From positions 992,001-1,056,000 of the forward strand of contig JAVHJL010000010.1 in the NCBI GenBank assembly GCA_036971715.1: 64,000 bases of DNA, read 5' to 3'. Source of the stretch: Arthrobotrys musiformis. Lineage: Eukaryota; Ascomycota; Orbiliomycetes; Orbiliales; Orbiliaceae. A program made the position numbers and the translations under genes. The notes below the pieces were generated by a model. It was not told the origin of the DNA and did not search any database. It worked only from the letters and a program-made list of their open reading frames with translations. Shown in pieces: positions 23,487 through 35,147 of this stretch (positions are counted from its first letter, which is position 1; each line of letters opens with the position of its first letter).

Positions 23487-24816
23487 ATGAAGCTTCTTTC
23501 CTTCGTCACATTGGCCACGGCGGTCAGTGCGGTCAAAATTCCCAATGCACTTCTCCCAAGGGCCGCTGAGTGTGGGGGCACTAACTGCTGGAGAGGTATG
23601 GGATACTCAAACATTATATTAATTAACGAATTGTGGGAAGCTTCTTTACTAACTCTACCAACTACGTTCTACAGCTGTCAACAAGGATGGACAAATCGCT
23701 TCACGCCTCGCGGAGTGCAAATCCTTCATAACATCTCAAGTAATTACAAAGTATGTCCAACTTCCTAAGCCCTTAGCCGTTCCATTCTGGGGACGAGACA
23801 AGACCAACCCCCCCGGCTTTATGCCCTTGGTTTTGAGTTTGCGCAATTGCCAAACGCCTCAGCTCTTAAGCATCTCCATACTCCTCGAAGCCGATCGTCT
23901 CAATTCGGTAAAACGTGCATCGCTCATTCATTGATCTAGATATGTTGTGGCCACTAAAACGGAATCTTACACTTCCGTCATCACATCTGTTTCGACTGTA
24001 CCGGCCCAACTACTCGGTAAACGACAGGAAGCCCTTTCCGCGGGGATTCCAGCTTGGGCGGCCAACTGCAGAGTCGACGGCGGACTAAAGGGGGATGACG
24101 CACTCCGCTTCTCAAGCGCATGCGTATGTGCTTATATCCAAGCCAGTTCATCCTCTCCTTCAATGAGTACAGTCTCAGCTACGAGCACCATCTATCTAAC
24201 AACTGAATCGTCCTCTACGACTACGACGACGACGACGACAACATCCGGCTGTCCAGCCTCACCAGCTCCCACCGCCGTACGCATCAAGGTTATTGATGTC
24301 CAGAAAAAAACCGCTGCCGGGAGTGAATTCAGTGATGCGACAGGCGCCGGAGCCATCGGTCTTATAGGTTCCTATGTAACGATCGACAGTGATACAACTT
24401 ACGGGGTACGCTTCGGCCTTACTCAGGCGCAATGCGGCGCGGCAATATTTTTCTCGAACGTTGGATTGGCAACTGGCAGTCAACCCCTATACTTGGACCG
24501 CAGCGCCAAGGCCGTAAAGTTAACATTCGGCACAACCATACCTACGTCCGGGAACGAAAAATTGCTGAGGGCCGTAACGGTCGACGCGTCAATCACAGGC
24601 ACCCAACCCGCGGTATGGTCCTACGACCCTGCGACTACTAGAGTTACACCCAAAAACGCCGAAAACGAAATACAATTACTATTTTATCCAGGGGATGCCA
24701 CTGTTACGCCGGCGTGGAAGAAGGGGAAGCTTATCGGAACTACAGATCCGGCGGCATCTGCCAATATTCCGGTCACAGTCTTCAAACTCATCCTTAAACT
24801 GGAATTGGCGCAGTAA
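23487..24816 (+). CDS. Secreted Cys-containing protein with Thr-rich linker
   Basis: Exons 23487-23595, 23675-23750 and 23940-24816 give 353 aa. The ATG sits in an ideal context (GCCACCATGA). The signal peptide is MKLLSFVTLATAVSA. The first region carries CGGTNCWRAVN and RFSSACVCAYIQ, a pairing seen in many secreted fungal proteins of unknown function (the SSAC-x-C box). A run of nine Thr follows (about 171-179), then a C-terminal domain of about 170 residues beginning SGCPASPAP, rich in beta-type segments and with a single further Cys (QAQCGAAIFF). There is no GPI signal, so it is probably released. A damaged relative lies 2.6 kb downstream (27434-27769). Function is not known; a surface-binding or effector-like role would be inference. 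Confidence 0.8.
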
Positions 24817-27433
24817 ATTCCAAAACCACTTGATTTCCCCTTCCACTCATTACCAACGAATAATGTACAATGATAATGTATGTACCACAAGATGATTTAG
24901 TTAGTTAATGCAACCAAGCACACACCAACGCACCAATTGCAGAGCAAATATTGGGGAAACGACAAAGAAAAAGAAACAAAAACACAAAGACATGCCCTTA
25001 AGGCCCTCAGATTAGATAATTAAATATTATTCTCTCCTTTAACTAATATCACCCCGGCTTTCTTAGCCATCATAAATAACTGTAATAAGCGATTCGAGCT
25101 ACCATTGTACGAAGTCATCAGTCAAGGTATCAAGATGCCAAGCTGCAGATGTTATGCACCAAACTCTATTTAACTACATGCATCAGCGGGCTGGCGCAGG
25201 GGGTGGGGTATCTAGAAGGGCCTTATTATGAATATTAGAATTTCGATTGTAGTAGCGCTCGGTACACTTTTAACTATAGCATGCTGTGACCGTAAGGAAT
25301 GCGCTATAGCTATATAATGTGAAAATGAAACGCTTCAGGTCAGGTATATGCCTACGCGTATATATGAATATCCAGGCCCAAGCCGCACGTACACATAGCT
25401 AGGCGGTGTATACGTAGTACTAGTACTCTCGGGACAAGGCACATAATATAAATCATTCAAATATAACTATAATTGTTACGAGACTGACTATAATCCAGGT
25501 GGGGATTTTACAACATTGGCAACACATCTTCCCAACGTTGCAACACAGCTAGTCATTGTGACAGACTCGAATCCGCGAAAGGTATTACTGCTTTCACAAG
25601 CGCTTGCATAACTTGGATAAATTAATCCTTTAAGGCCTTTCGTTCGAACGATCAGGTTTAAGGTCTAGATTCCCCTAAAAAAAAACAAGAGAAAAAAGGA
25701 AGGAAATAACACTCGCATATCGCCGATCCTCCGAGCGAGTGATAGTCTATATATAGAGCATCCAACTAGCTACTTACCTAGGTAGTACGTATACTTAAAT
25801 AATTATAAACGGTTCGGCTGCCATGCTGAATCCCACAAATACCTATAGGTAGAACATGGGATTCCTGCAAATTTTGAATTTCTAGGCTCTCAAGGTCTTT
25901 TGCCTGCATCTAATTAATCAAGCTTCAGCACCGAGACGGAGAATTAGAGGTTGACTGCTTCCTACCTCCTAATGAAAGGTGTATTGTTGCGTCGATCGAT
26001 CCTCCATTCCTTTATTCAATGGAGGGTTTCGAAAACTTTCGTTAGAAATCGCTTATTATTTCCGCCGGGTCCCGCGTCTCTGCCGAATGATCTCCCTTTT
26101 CTTCACACTAAAAGGTGTTCGGCTCTGTAGACTCTGATATGTTTTTATGCTCCTACAACACTAGTCTGCCTAAAATATTTGTGCAACAAAGTCGGTACGG
26201 TGTAGATCTTAAGATCTTGTGCCATATATACTAACCAACGGAAGCAAAGTTAAAAGAGAACGGGCAAGCTGGAATAAATAGAAGAAAATAATATTTGAGA
26301 GTTTTTTAGTAATCTAATTAAACTTTCGTTCTTTGAAACATATTTCGGGGCTCATTGAGGGGAGCTACAAGCAATAGTTAACTAGAACTGGTGAGCAAAA
26401 TATAACACCACGATGCTCTAGATCACGAGACTAAACGCCAACGAGGTTTTGTCAAAAAATGGACAAAGTACTAGTCCTCTAAACTTTTATTCCTTTTAAA
26501 GGAGAATTCAGGCCAAAATTTACTCGATTCAGGTATATATATAGGCCGCCGCGAGACCAGGTATGTCTCTCACTTCTATTAGATTTACCGAGTATTCGGG
26601 CAAACGCGCATGCGTAAGCATGGGCGCCGACGCCTACACGCCATAGATATTAAGTGATCAAATTATTGTATGTTCCAGTTTAGAGTCCAGCGAGATCATA
26701 TGAGCACAAATCAGTTTTGCTTCCAAGTCCTGTCACGCTTGATCCTCAATATTATATTTTGGTGCCAGGCTAGAGAGTACTCTAAAGATATTTACAGGGA
26801 AAGGGAAAAGAGTTCAAACTATAGTACTAGAACCAGCAAACCGAATTGCATTGTAGCAAACCCTGGAGTAGATCTATAGATCGACTTCTCGCTTCCGGTA
26901 TATAATTTCCCCAGTGTTCCGTCCCATTTCTCTCCGGTTTATAATCTTACCTTTTTCCTCTCCGCAATGCAGTTAGGCTGAAAGCTCATTTTCACCACTC
27001 ACCCTCTACCCGGTATAGATCGTCCTATGTACAATGCACAACCATTCCTGTAACGCTTGGTTCACTAACCCATGATTCATGGTCACTTAATCTAGGTAGG
27101 AATGAAGCATTACAATAGTACAACAACTAACGGTTATTTAGGACGGATACCCGCCCTTAACAGTAAATAAATAACGTAGTTCTATCGTGCCAAAACGTTA
27201 AAGGGCTATTTTATATGTTCATCAATTCCCCGAAACCGATAGTGGATCAAAGTTTACGGTGTTCTACGGATTCTACCATGCCTCTAGCGGCATCCAACCT
27301 CGTCTATGTATCGATAACTTAAAACTATATATCTCCTTTACCAATATGGTGCTGTTTATTTCCTTTTTGCCCCCATATACATTCGATATCCACCCAATCG
27401 ATTTATCGAGTACAAAGTTTGTACGCCCAGTAA
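24817..27433. other. Gene-poor AT-rich stretch
   Basis: About 2.6 kb between the secreted-protein gene and its truncated relative. It is rich in TATATA and CTAGGT-like words, with stops in all frames. No gene, RNA or intact mobile element was recognised. Confidence 0.45.
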
Positions 27434-27769
27434 TTGGAACTAGGTAGGTGTAACAGCCACTATGATTCCGCGTGTTCGTGCCTCCAGCTGCTCGACAGCG
27501 CAACTCCGACTCCAATGCCAACCGTTACAAAGACGATTGTTATTACCGAATCATTTTTTACAGCCACTACAACTACGACACAAACTACTGGGTGTGCGGC
27601 TTCAACACTCCCCGTCTCCTTACGCTTCAGCGTTGCAAAAGTCTGGAAGAAACCCGCGGCCACCGATGCGCCCGTGCTTCTACCAAACCACGAGTATAAC
27701 GGGAAGTACTTGGCCATAGATGATAATGTGAATTCCGGATTGACCTTCGACCCCAGCTTGACTAATTAA
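27434..27769 (+). pseudogene. Truncated relative of the 23.5-kb secreted protein
   Basis: This open segment translates to a piece that parallels the middle of the 23487-24816 product. HYDSACSCLQLL matches RFSSACVCAYIQ, a Thr-rich linker (TATTTTTQTTGCAAS) matches TTTTTTSGCPAS, and LRFSVAKVWKKPAATD plus GKYLAIDDNVNSGLTFD match VRIKVIDVQKKTAAGS plus GSYVTIDSDTTYGVRFG. There is no ATG start or signal peptide upstream: an in-frame TAA lies immediately before, at 27431-27433. The frame stops where the parent continues for about 100 residues. Both ends are therefore missing. It reads as a duplicated and decayed gene fragment, though an exon of an unmodelled gene cannot be fully excluded. Confidence 0.65.
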
Positions 27770-29936
27770 TCGTGATATTCATCTAGATATCTTCTATAAT
27801 ATCTAGACGGCGCTAACTTGGCGAGTTTATTAAGGAAGCTTGGGTGAAAGAGTCTCGTACTATAGCATTATTCTAGCCGTAGTTAGATCTAGTACATGCA
27901 TGTCGCACGTTGATCAATTGATCAATAGCACCTAGCACAAATGTCATATTTCAAGCATGCATGCGCATGTATGTGGCACAGCAAACTTTATAACCTTGCT
28001 CTCTACAACCTATCCAACTAGCTCTCCGAATCCCTTCGGTCAAGCTCGTGTACTAGTCTGGCGCGAGCAACTAGTAAATTTTCAACGATTGCTTGGACCC
28101 ACCCCCCTATACCAATATACATATATACAGTGACCACGAGGGCCGGCTGCGAGGGTCTGAAAACGCAAAACTGATTGCATGCATATGCACAGGGAGCTCC
28201 ACAGGTACCCACGTATGTAAGTACATAACCAGACCAATAATACACCGATAAAAAAAGTCACAGTATAGTTGTCATATGCATGCAGGATGAGAGACAAAAA
28301 AAGTCGAATGTTGAATGATTGGAAGGTAGACCGATAATAAACCTTCCATAACTCGGAACCTAGTCGCCGAAGAGATATCAAACGGAGCTCTCCGGATCAA
28401 TAACGTTTCAAAGTCAAGGAGTATCACGGAATTTTGTAAATCCTACGTAAGGGCCATGTGACGAGAGATCCCGAAAACTTACAGCCGGTCTTACAGATTT
28501 CCAGACATATACGCATGCAGGTGCAACGATAGGCAATCAATCGATACCCAATCAATCGTTTTTCTTGTCATTCTCCTCAGAGTAATGCGGGATTTTGCAA
28601 CGTATGTCCGTATATGCCTAGTCCTTTAAGAGAGGAAGAAGAAATATAAAAAGAGGAACGGGTGTTAGGATTTCAACGTTGGCGATTAGGGCACCCGGGG
28701 AAATTCACACCCCGTAGCTTAGCACTGGGGGCCGACCGATATCTACTCCCCGAGTTATTTCGAAATTGCAGTCGACCTAGTCGATCCTAGGATCCCAAAA
28801 GACTCTCCGTGCACCGAGTGTGGCAGAGTTGCTGCCCTAAACAGGTATATTTTGAACCCAATATGACAATATCAACATTCCTGAACTTACCTATTCCCAC
28901 CATATTCCAGATTCTGAAATGGAAAATAATTTGATTTGGGACACCTCTTTGCTGCAAACTGACTATATCATAGGAAGCATGCGAGAACTAACTACCCACA
29001 TTTACACGCAGCGCAGTAAACTCCCCGAAGCACTGCACAGGATACTAAATCCAACCCCCAGGGCCCAGAGTTTCCCAGACCCCTATGTCAAAAGTATAGG
29101 TACCTGTATATACAAATCCCCCATCCCCATAAGCACAAATTCACCCAATAACATCCATCGACTCAAACTTTCATCCCACAGAACCAAAAAGGGAAAATAT
29201 ACTTTCCAAAACCAAGCATTCCAATTCAAACAAACAATCCCTCGTACCGTCGAATTGTGAATACAAGTACAAAGTGTAGTTGTTGGTCTGATATATCCTG
29301 CAAACCGAGTTGTCTGGTTCCTTTTTTCCCACATTTGTCTTTTTGCAGTGCATGCAGTGAGCCCATCTGTAAGGCCCTAAGGCCTGAAAGGGCTTCGATG
29401 GAACTGGGCCAATCGCGTGCTTGCTAACGAATGTCATCGGCTATACTCGGTCTTACCCGATCTTTCGAATCGTGAACGATTTTGTAGTACGTTCCAGTTG
29501 CACGCCATGGAACTGACTACCAGACTAATTGTAGCTGTGCCTGTGTTCGCTTTTCCTCCTCACTCCTTTCCTTTCACTTCAAGAAAAAAAAAAAAAAAAA
29601 AGAGAGAGAGAGAGAGAGATGGGACTCTGAATCGCAAGAAATTTCAAAGCTCAGAAAATTCTGGAATACAGGTATAACGGTATACGAACTACAAACAACC
29701 ATAAATCCACAGTCGTCTATCTACTACAAAGATCATACTGTTGTACAAAATAGAAATAAAACCCCGAGAATATTACAAAAACGACCTTCAAAAACCGCTA
29801 AAAAAAAATTCATACAAACGAAAGATCCCCCATCTATATCGAATACCAGTCTCTCGAGCCTTTCTCCTATGGGCCAAACTTCCTACCTCCTAGTACACCA
29901 CCACCCAAAACATCTAAAGATGCTGATAAGTCTCCC
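27770..29936. other. Gene-poor stretch
   Basis: About 2.2 kb without a supported gene. It contains an A-run followed by GA repeats at 29584-29619. Small open frames (such as 28919-29260 and 28082-28381) lack family features and sensible composition. Confidence 0.45.
29584..29619. repeat. Poly-A plus (AG)n microsatellite
   Basis: About 18 A followed by about nine GA units. Simple sequence with no further role visible. Confidence 0.9.
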
Positions 29937-30897
29937 TTACAAAACGATGTCACCAGCCTCTTGTTCGGCCGGGAATATCACGTTCTCGATAGCCTTCAGG
30001 GTCCCTCTCAACGGTAGTCCTACCACATTGTCGTAACTCCCGTTTACGGATTCTACGAGGATAGTACCCAACCCTTGGATCCCATATCCACCGGCTTTAT
30101 CCGCCCCTTCGCCGGTTCGGACGTACGATTCTATCAGTTCGTCTGTTACATTCTTATCGAATTTGACGATCGTTTCTATCGCATAAAGCTATTAGACCGG
30201 ATAAACCACGAGTTTAAGGGGTCTGAGACATGGAAAGATACCTTCGACGTGTGTATCCATCGCATACCCCGGTGCCGCCCCATCGGCCAATGGACTCATG
30301 ACGCATACGGCTGTAATAACCTTATGCGGCTCCGAGTCTCGCAGCTGCTTGAGCATGTCGATGTGATCTTGGTAGCTCAGCGGCTTTTCCACAATTCCGC
30401 CGAGGTAGGAGCATATTATCGTATCAGCTGCAATGACAAGTGTGGGCTCATCGTCGGAGTCTATCTGTTATAATTCGCGCAAGCAGTTTCCTCCGTCAGA
30501 GCTAACTCCTTTTCTCCCTATTTGAGATCATGAAAATAGGGGGGGAAATAGAACCGACCTCCTGTTTATAAACACTCATACACTTCTCCTGCGCCGTTTC
30601 CAATACATATTCTATAGCGGTGTATTTACTTTTATCCAGGTCCTCGGCGAAGTCGCTGGGGACGATGTCTAGGTCCTTAATGCCGATTTGGGAAAGTAGC
30701 TGTTTACGGCGGGGTGAGGCGGAAGCGAGGATTACACGTTTCCCACGGAGGGCATTGAGGCAGGGGAGGTCGAGGGGTTTGATTGACTTCGCGGAGTGGG
30801 AGTACATTGCCCCCGGTGGGAGGGTCGGCTCATCGCGGTAGGAAGGGGGAGGCGGATTGCTCGTGTTATTGTCGGTGGAGGAGAACCAGGAGAACAT
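29937..30897 (-). CDS. Maf/ASMTL-type nucleotide pyrophosphatase
   Basis: Exons 30559-30897, 30242-30464 and 29937-30175 give 266 aa. The Maf family fold is clear: the substrate loop LASASPRRKQLL (about 56-67), the catalytic region VIAADTIICSYLGGIVEKPL (about 122-141), MLKQLRDSEPHKVITAV, and the C-terminal TGEGADKAGGYGIQGLG, SYDNVVGLPL. Maf proteins hydrolyse non-canonical or modified nucleoside triphosphates (dTTP/UTP or methylated forms) to monophosphates and are thought to clean the nucleotide pool. A Pro/Ser-rich 35-residue N-terminal extension precedes the domain. Reading past the first donor would truncate the protein at 131 residues, so both introns (94 and 66 nt) are needed. Confidence 0.92.
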
Positions 30898-32310
30898 TGT
30901 ACGTAATCCTATGTGACTATACGAAGCAATAGTTATGCCGGTATGCTATTCTGGAGAATTGGTGTGATTCGTGATCTTTGGTGTCTGATATTGGTGTCTG
31001 ATATTGGTGTCTGATATGAGCGAAAGAGTGATGTTGTTTCTGGAGGAACGTGACACGAAGCTGTCCGTAGCAACAGAGGTGTTGATGATGTCGATTGGGA
31101 GAGCTTGGTGTGACGTCTTGGCATTCGATCGGGCCGGCTTTTTTGGACGTTCGCATTCGAACTCTTTCCCCTTTCGACAGCAGCTGGAGCTCCAGCTTCA
31201 ACCTCAGCTCTTTCGAACATGGCACTTCCACCAACATCAACGACAGCTATCTGCTCCATAGCTGGCGGCTAACTTGAGGAGTTCTACGATTTGTCAGCAC
31301 CGCATTCAGGAAGCCACGCTACAGCTTCCGTGAAAACGCGAAACATCAAATGCTTAAGCTAGGCTCCTTCGCGCTCGTTCGTGTTTTTGAACAAACGTCA
31401 TGCCGTACGTCGACCTTTTTGTTACTAATCAAAATCAAAGCTAGCAAGAATCCCTCGGCTTAAAAAAAAAGTTTCATGCAGGAAGCCGCTGTTCGCTGTT
31501 TCGGGGCCATAAAGACATCCGTCGGCACAGCCGGGGCGAACATGATTGAATTCAATATCGAGCATTGGGCATAAAGTTATACGTATTGAAGCTCTGCTGC
31601 CTGTGGCACTTTTGATTACTGTCGTATGTCATTTCGTGTTCGTCGTCAATTGATACCAGGCCTCCAGCGCGGAGCACGAATCCCATTGCATCCGATATCC
31701 GAGAGATGGGATATCGATGCATGCCTAATGTCCCACTCGCCATACTGTCTGGGGGAAAAACGGACTTGAATCTTTCCCGATGGAGCAATAATTTAGAAAA
31801 AAAAGTATATGGATCTATCCGTCGTCGCGGGGTAATTGATAATCCATCAAAAACAGCTGTTGCGCCCACCCGCAACCGCCCAAATGTTGAAGACAGAAGA
31901 AAAAAAGATGGCTAGCCGTGTTTGTAATGTGCCTAGGTAACCATCACATCATTTCGCAGGATTTGGAAAGGTCTCCTAAAGCTAAAACAATAATTGCATA
32001 TGTGGTCCGTGAAGCTCGGTTGTGCGATCGCAGAAGGAGAGGGGTATGCATATGGATTATAAATATAAAAAATCACAGATTGGAGTATATATACCCCCCT
32101 CTTGTATGCCCGGTCAATATCATCGACTCCATTCATTTCATAGCGATATCTCTTCTCTCTTATATAAAAATATCTCCAACACTACCAACGCAATTCCGCC
32201 ATTTTAACCCTCGGCTATAAATCGTTCCATTGACGTCAAGTCATTGCGCATTGCCATTGAGATATCCGAACTATCTCCAATTCCCCAAATCAATCCAAAA
32301 TAAAATAAAG
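30898..32310. other. Divergent promoter region, Maf and reductase genes
   Basis: About 1.4 kb shared by the minus-strand Maf gene and the plus-strand reductase gene. It contains three copies of the 14-nt unit TTGGTGTCTGATAT at about 30979-31018. Open frames at 30933-31259 and 31552-31875 (minus) show no family features and were not called. Confidence 0.45.
30979..31018. repeat. Three tandem 14-nt units upstream of the Maf gene
   Basis: The unit TTGGTGTCTGATAT is repeated three times head to tail, about 80-120 nt upstream of the Maf ATG. It could be a binding-site array or a chance microduplication. Confidence 0.8.
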
Positions 32311-33621
32311 ATGGTCCAATCGAAATCCCTAGTTTTCAATAGCATCCCAGACGGATACCCCGTCCCGGGTCAGGACTTGATCGTTCAATCCAGCGAGGTC
32401 GATATCACAAAGGCACCGGAGGGCGGGGTTGTCCTCAAAGTCCTTTTCGTTTCTATTGATCCGTATGCTATACCCATGCATATATGTCTATATACCTATG
32501 ATAAACAGTGCTGACAAGGATTAGATACATGCGCGGCCGTATGCGCGATGCAAGTATCACAAGCTACAGCGTACGTCCCCAAACCACCCATAACCATACC
32601 CCCAATCTCTAACCCACATTAAATAGCCCGCCTACCCCCTCGGCCAAGCAATCGAAGGCGGCGGCATCGCCAAAATCCTCCACTCCTCCCACGCAACTCT
32701 AAAACAAAACGACATCGTCTCCGGCCTCCTCCCTCACTCCGAATACGCCGTCTACTCCGCCGAACGTACTGCGGCTAGTAACCTGAAGGTTGTGAATAAC
32801 CCCTACAACTTCCCGCTGGAACGGTTCACCGGTGTCCTTGGAATGCCGGGGTTGACGGCTTACTCGTCTCTATACCATATCGGTGAACTCCACAGGAGTG
32901 AGAAGGAGACTATATTCGTCTCTGCCGCTTCTGGCGCCGTTGGCTCGTTGGTGGGGCAATTGGCGAAGAGGGAGGGGTTGAGGGTTGTCGGATCCGCAGG
33001 ATCGGATGAGAAGGTTAAGTATTTAATTGAGAAGTTGGGATTCGATGCTGCCTTTAATTATAAGACCGAGAAGCCGGCGGAGGCGTTGGCGAAGTACATC
33101 CCCGAGGGATTGGATATTTTCTACGATAATGTTGGAGGGGGTAAGTTTAACTCCTTTTTAATTTAATACTTTGGAGGTTTTGAAGTTGGTTGGCTAATAA
33201 TTATCTTTATAGAAACCTTGGAGGCAGCGATCGATAACGCGAAGCCATTCGCTCGTTTCATCGAGTCTGGCATGATCTCGCAGTAGTAAGTTATACCCCC
33301 AAGCAGCCTAGATAAACAGAGAGAGAGACAGATCCTAATAAATTAAACAGCAACCGCAAAGCCGGTGAAGAAGCCTACGGCATCAAAAACGTAATGAGCA
33401 TCGTCACAAAACGCCTAAAGATCCAGGGTTTCATCGTCGGCGACATCGCAGGCAAATACCTCTCGGACTTCTACAAAAACGTCGGCCAGTGGCTGCACGA
33501 CGGCTCAATCCACTACGCCGAGGACGTCACCGTCGGAATCGATAATGAGGCCGAAGGATTCGTCAGCATGTTGAAGGGTGGGAACTTCGGGAAGGCAGTT
33601 ATCAAATACGCCGATGCGTAA
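32311..33621 (+). CDS. NADP-dependent medium-chain reductase (alkenal/quinone type)
   Basis: Five exons: 32311-32462, 32525-32570, 32627-33140, 33213-33285, 33351-33621 (351 aa, usual for the family). Features of the zinc-free leukotriene B4 dehydrogenase / double-bond reductase group: VLFVSIDPYMRGRM near the N-terminus, GVLGMPGLTAYSSLYHIGEL before the cofactor domain, the nucleotide-binding loop SAASGAVGSLVGQLAK (about 165-180), FDAAFNYKTEK, and LDIFYDNVGGETLEAAI. Such enzymes reduce the double bond of alpha,beta-unsaturated aldehydes or ketones with NADPH, usually in the cytosol, and aid detoxification. No catalytic zinc ligands are present. It is convergent with NPRL2, with 41 bp between stop codons. 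The substrate is unknown. Confidence 0.93.
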
Positions 33622-33662
33622 ATCATAATGTAACTAGTATCAGTATCCAGAAGAGATTGTAA

Positions 33663-35147
33663 TTACCGATCGATAAGCTCAATCGGATACGCCGCCAGAT
33701 TCTTAAGCACCTCCTTCTCACTCTGCTGTAAATCTGTACAAATAGAATCGAAGTGATGCGCCCCATCCAAATACCTTAACAACGGTAGACTCCTATCCGC
33801 CATCAAAATCCCACTCCCAGTAGTCATCGACTTCCCCATCTTGCCCCCAACCAAACTCCCACCTTGCCCGGCTTCCTGTGCCCCCAACGCTAAAGCATGT
33901 AAATCAACCGAACTCCCAGCTAGGGCATTCGCAGGACCAACACTCGCCACGACACCGGTCCCATCATCGATTCTAACGGGGTACTTGTGAACTCTGTACA
34001 AAAACCCCTTAATGATCCCAAATTGTATGAACCGCCTAACATCCACATCCTTCAGCCTCTCCGCATTCTCAGTACTCCACTCCCCCACCGTCAACCCCTG
34101 CCTCAAACTCGTGTACAAGTCCAATATCGCAGGAAAATCGAGTAGCCGCCCGGTATTGCTGATGTAAGCCTGGCATTCCTCTTGTAAACCCCCGCCACCC
34201 CCAGTGGCAGTACCAGTACTCCCAGCCCCATCATTAACAAAATTGTATAATTCACTGTTGACAGCGTAAATATTCGCAAACCTAAACACGTCGACGATGA
34301 TAATACACCCGTAGTAGAGTAATTCCGAAATACACTTCTTCGTGAGCGTGTAATCCGCATCCGCGAGTTCGGAGATACGTCGGACGGAATTCACACCGTC
34401 GATGAAGGGGATTATGCGTTGCATCGTCAGATCCCAGTTGCTGTCCATTATCGATTCAAAGCGGACGGTAGAAATGGGGACGTGGTAGGCTTTTACGGGT
34501 GGTGGTGGAGGGATGGCGGGGAAGAGTTTGAGGTTTATTGTATTACTTTCATCTGTATTCCATAAACCAATCAGCACAAACCCCGCGAATACCGCAGTCA
34601 AGGAGGGAGAAGACGAACTAATAGGAATCATGCACTCGCAATAACTATTCAAATCCTCCATCACCTGCTCGATAAGCGTATAAACCGAACTCCTGGTAAC
34701 CTCATTCCACAAAAACCCCATCTGCTCTTCAAGCGCCTTGAACAACCTCGCCAACTTCTTAACGACGGGTTTGTAAGAACTAAACTCTTCGGATTCATCG
34801 AGAACGATTGCGAAGTTGAAGATGAACTCGTTGCGGTCGTATTTATCGTCTTCTAGACAGATTGGGTAGCCTAATAGACGGTAACGGTTTCGGCAGAAGG
34901 TTATGAGACGGTCGCAGAGCTGTTGTTTGGGGATTATATAGTCTGAAAGTTCATCGAAGGAGAATAGAGTCGGTGGGACGGAAGGAGTGTCTGCAGAGGG
35001 CGTCACGGAGTTCTCTGGGACTTGGTAGAGAACGCGGGGGCCTGGATATGATGTTAGCTTTGGATACGATAACGAGATTGGGTGGATATCTGGGGGACTA
35101 CCTTTATCGGCATCGAAGTAGGAGTAGAAAATACACTTAATACTCAT
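33663..35147 (-). CDS. npr2: NPRL2, SEACIT/GATOR1 subunit
   Basis: Exons 35102-35147, 34619-35041 and 33663-34552 encode 452 aa. The N-terminus MSIKCIFYSYFDADKGPRVLYQVPEN matches the NPRL2 longin start once the 60-nt intron (35042-35101) is removed. Removing a second, 66-nt intron (34553-34618) restores the conserved MIPINESNTINLKLFP box. Other landmarks are YIIPKQQLCDRLITF, YRLLGYPICLEDDKYDRNEF, FNFAIVLDE and HHFDSICTDLQQSEKE. With Npr3 and Iml1 it forms the complex that restrains TORC1 under nitrogen or amino-acid shortage at the vacuole. Both introns are multiples of three and free of stops, so the frame stays open through them. The open frame also runs 56 codons upstream of the chosen ATG without family similarity. 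Confidence 0.92.
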   Translation of the reverse strand: MSIKCIFYSYFDADKGSPPDIHPISLSYPKLTSYPGPRVLYQVPENSVTPSADTPSVPPTLFSFDELSDYIIPKQQLCDRLITFCRNRYRLLGYPICLEDDKYDRNEFIFNFAIVLDESEEFSSYKPVVKKLARLFKALEEQMGFLWNEVTRSSVYTLIEQVMEDLNSYCECMIPISSSSPSLTAVFAGFVLIGLWNTDESNTINLKLFPAIPPPPPVKAYHVPISTVRFESIMDSNWDLTMQRIIPFIDGVNSVRRISELADADYTLTKKCISELLYYGCIIIVDVFRFANIYAVNSELYNFVNDGAGSTGTATGGGGGLQEECQAYISNTGRLLDFPAILDLYTSLRQGLTVGEWSTENAERLKDVDVRRFIQFGIIKGFLYRVHKYPVRIDDGTGVVASVGPANALAGSSVDLHALALGAQEAGQGGSLVGGKMGKSMTTGSGILMADRSLPLLRYLDGAHHFDSICTDLQQSEKEVLKNLAAYPIELIDR

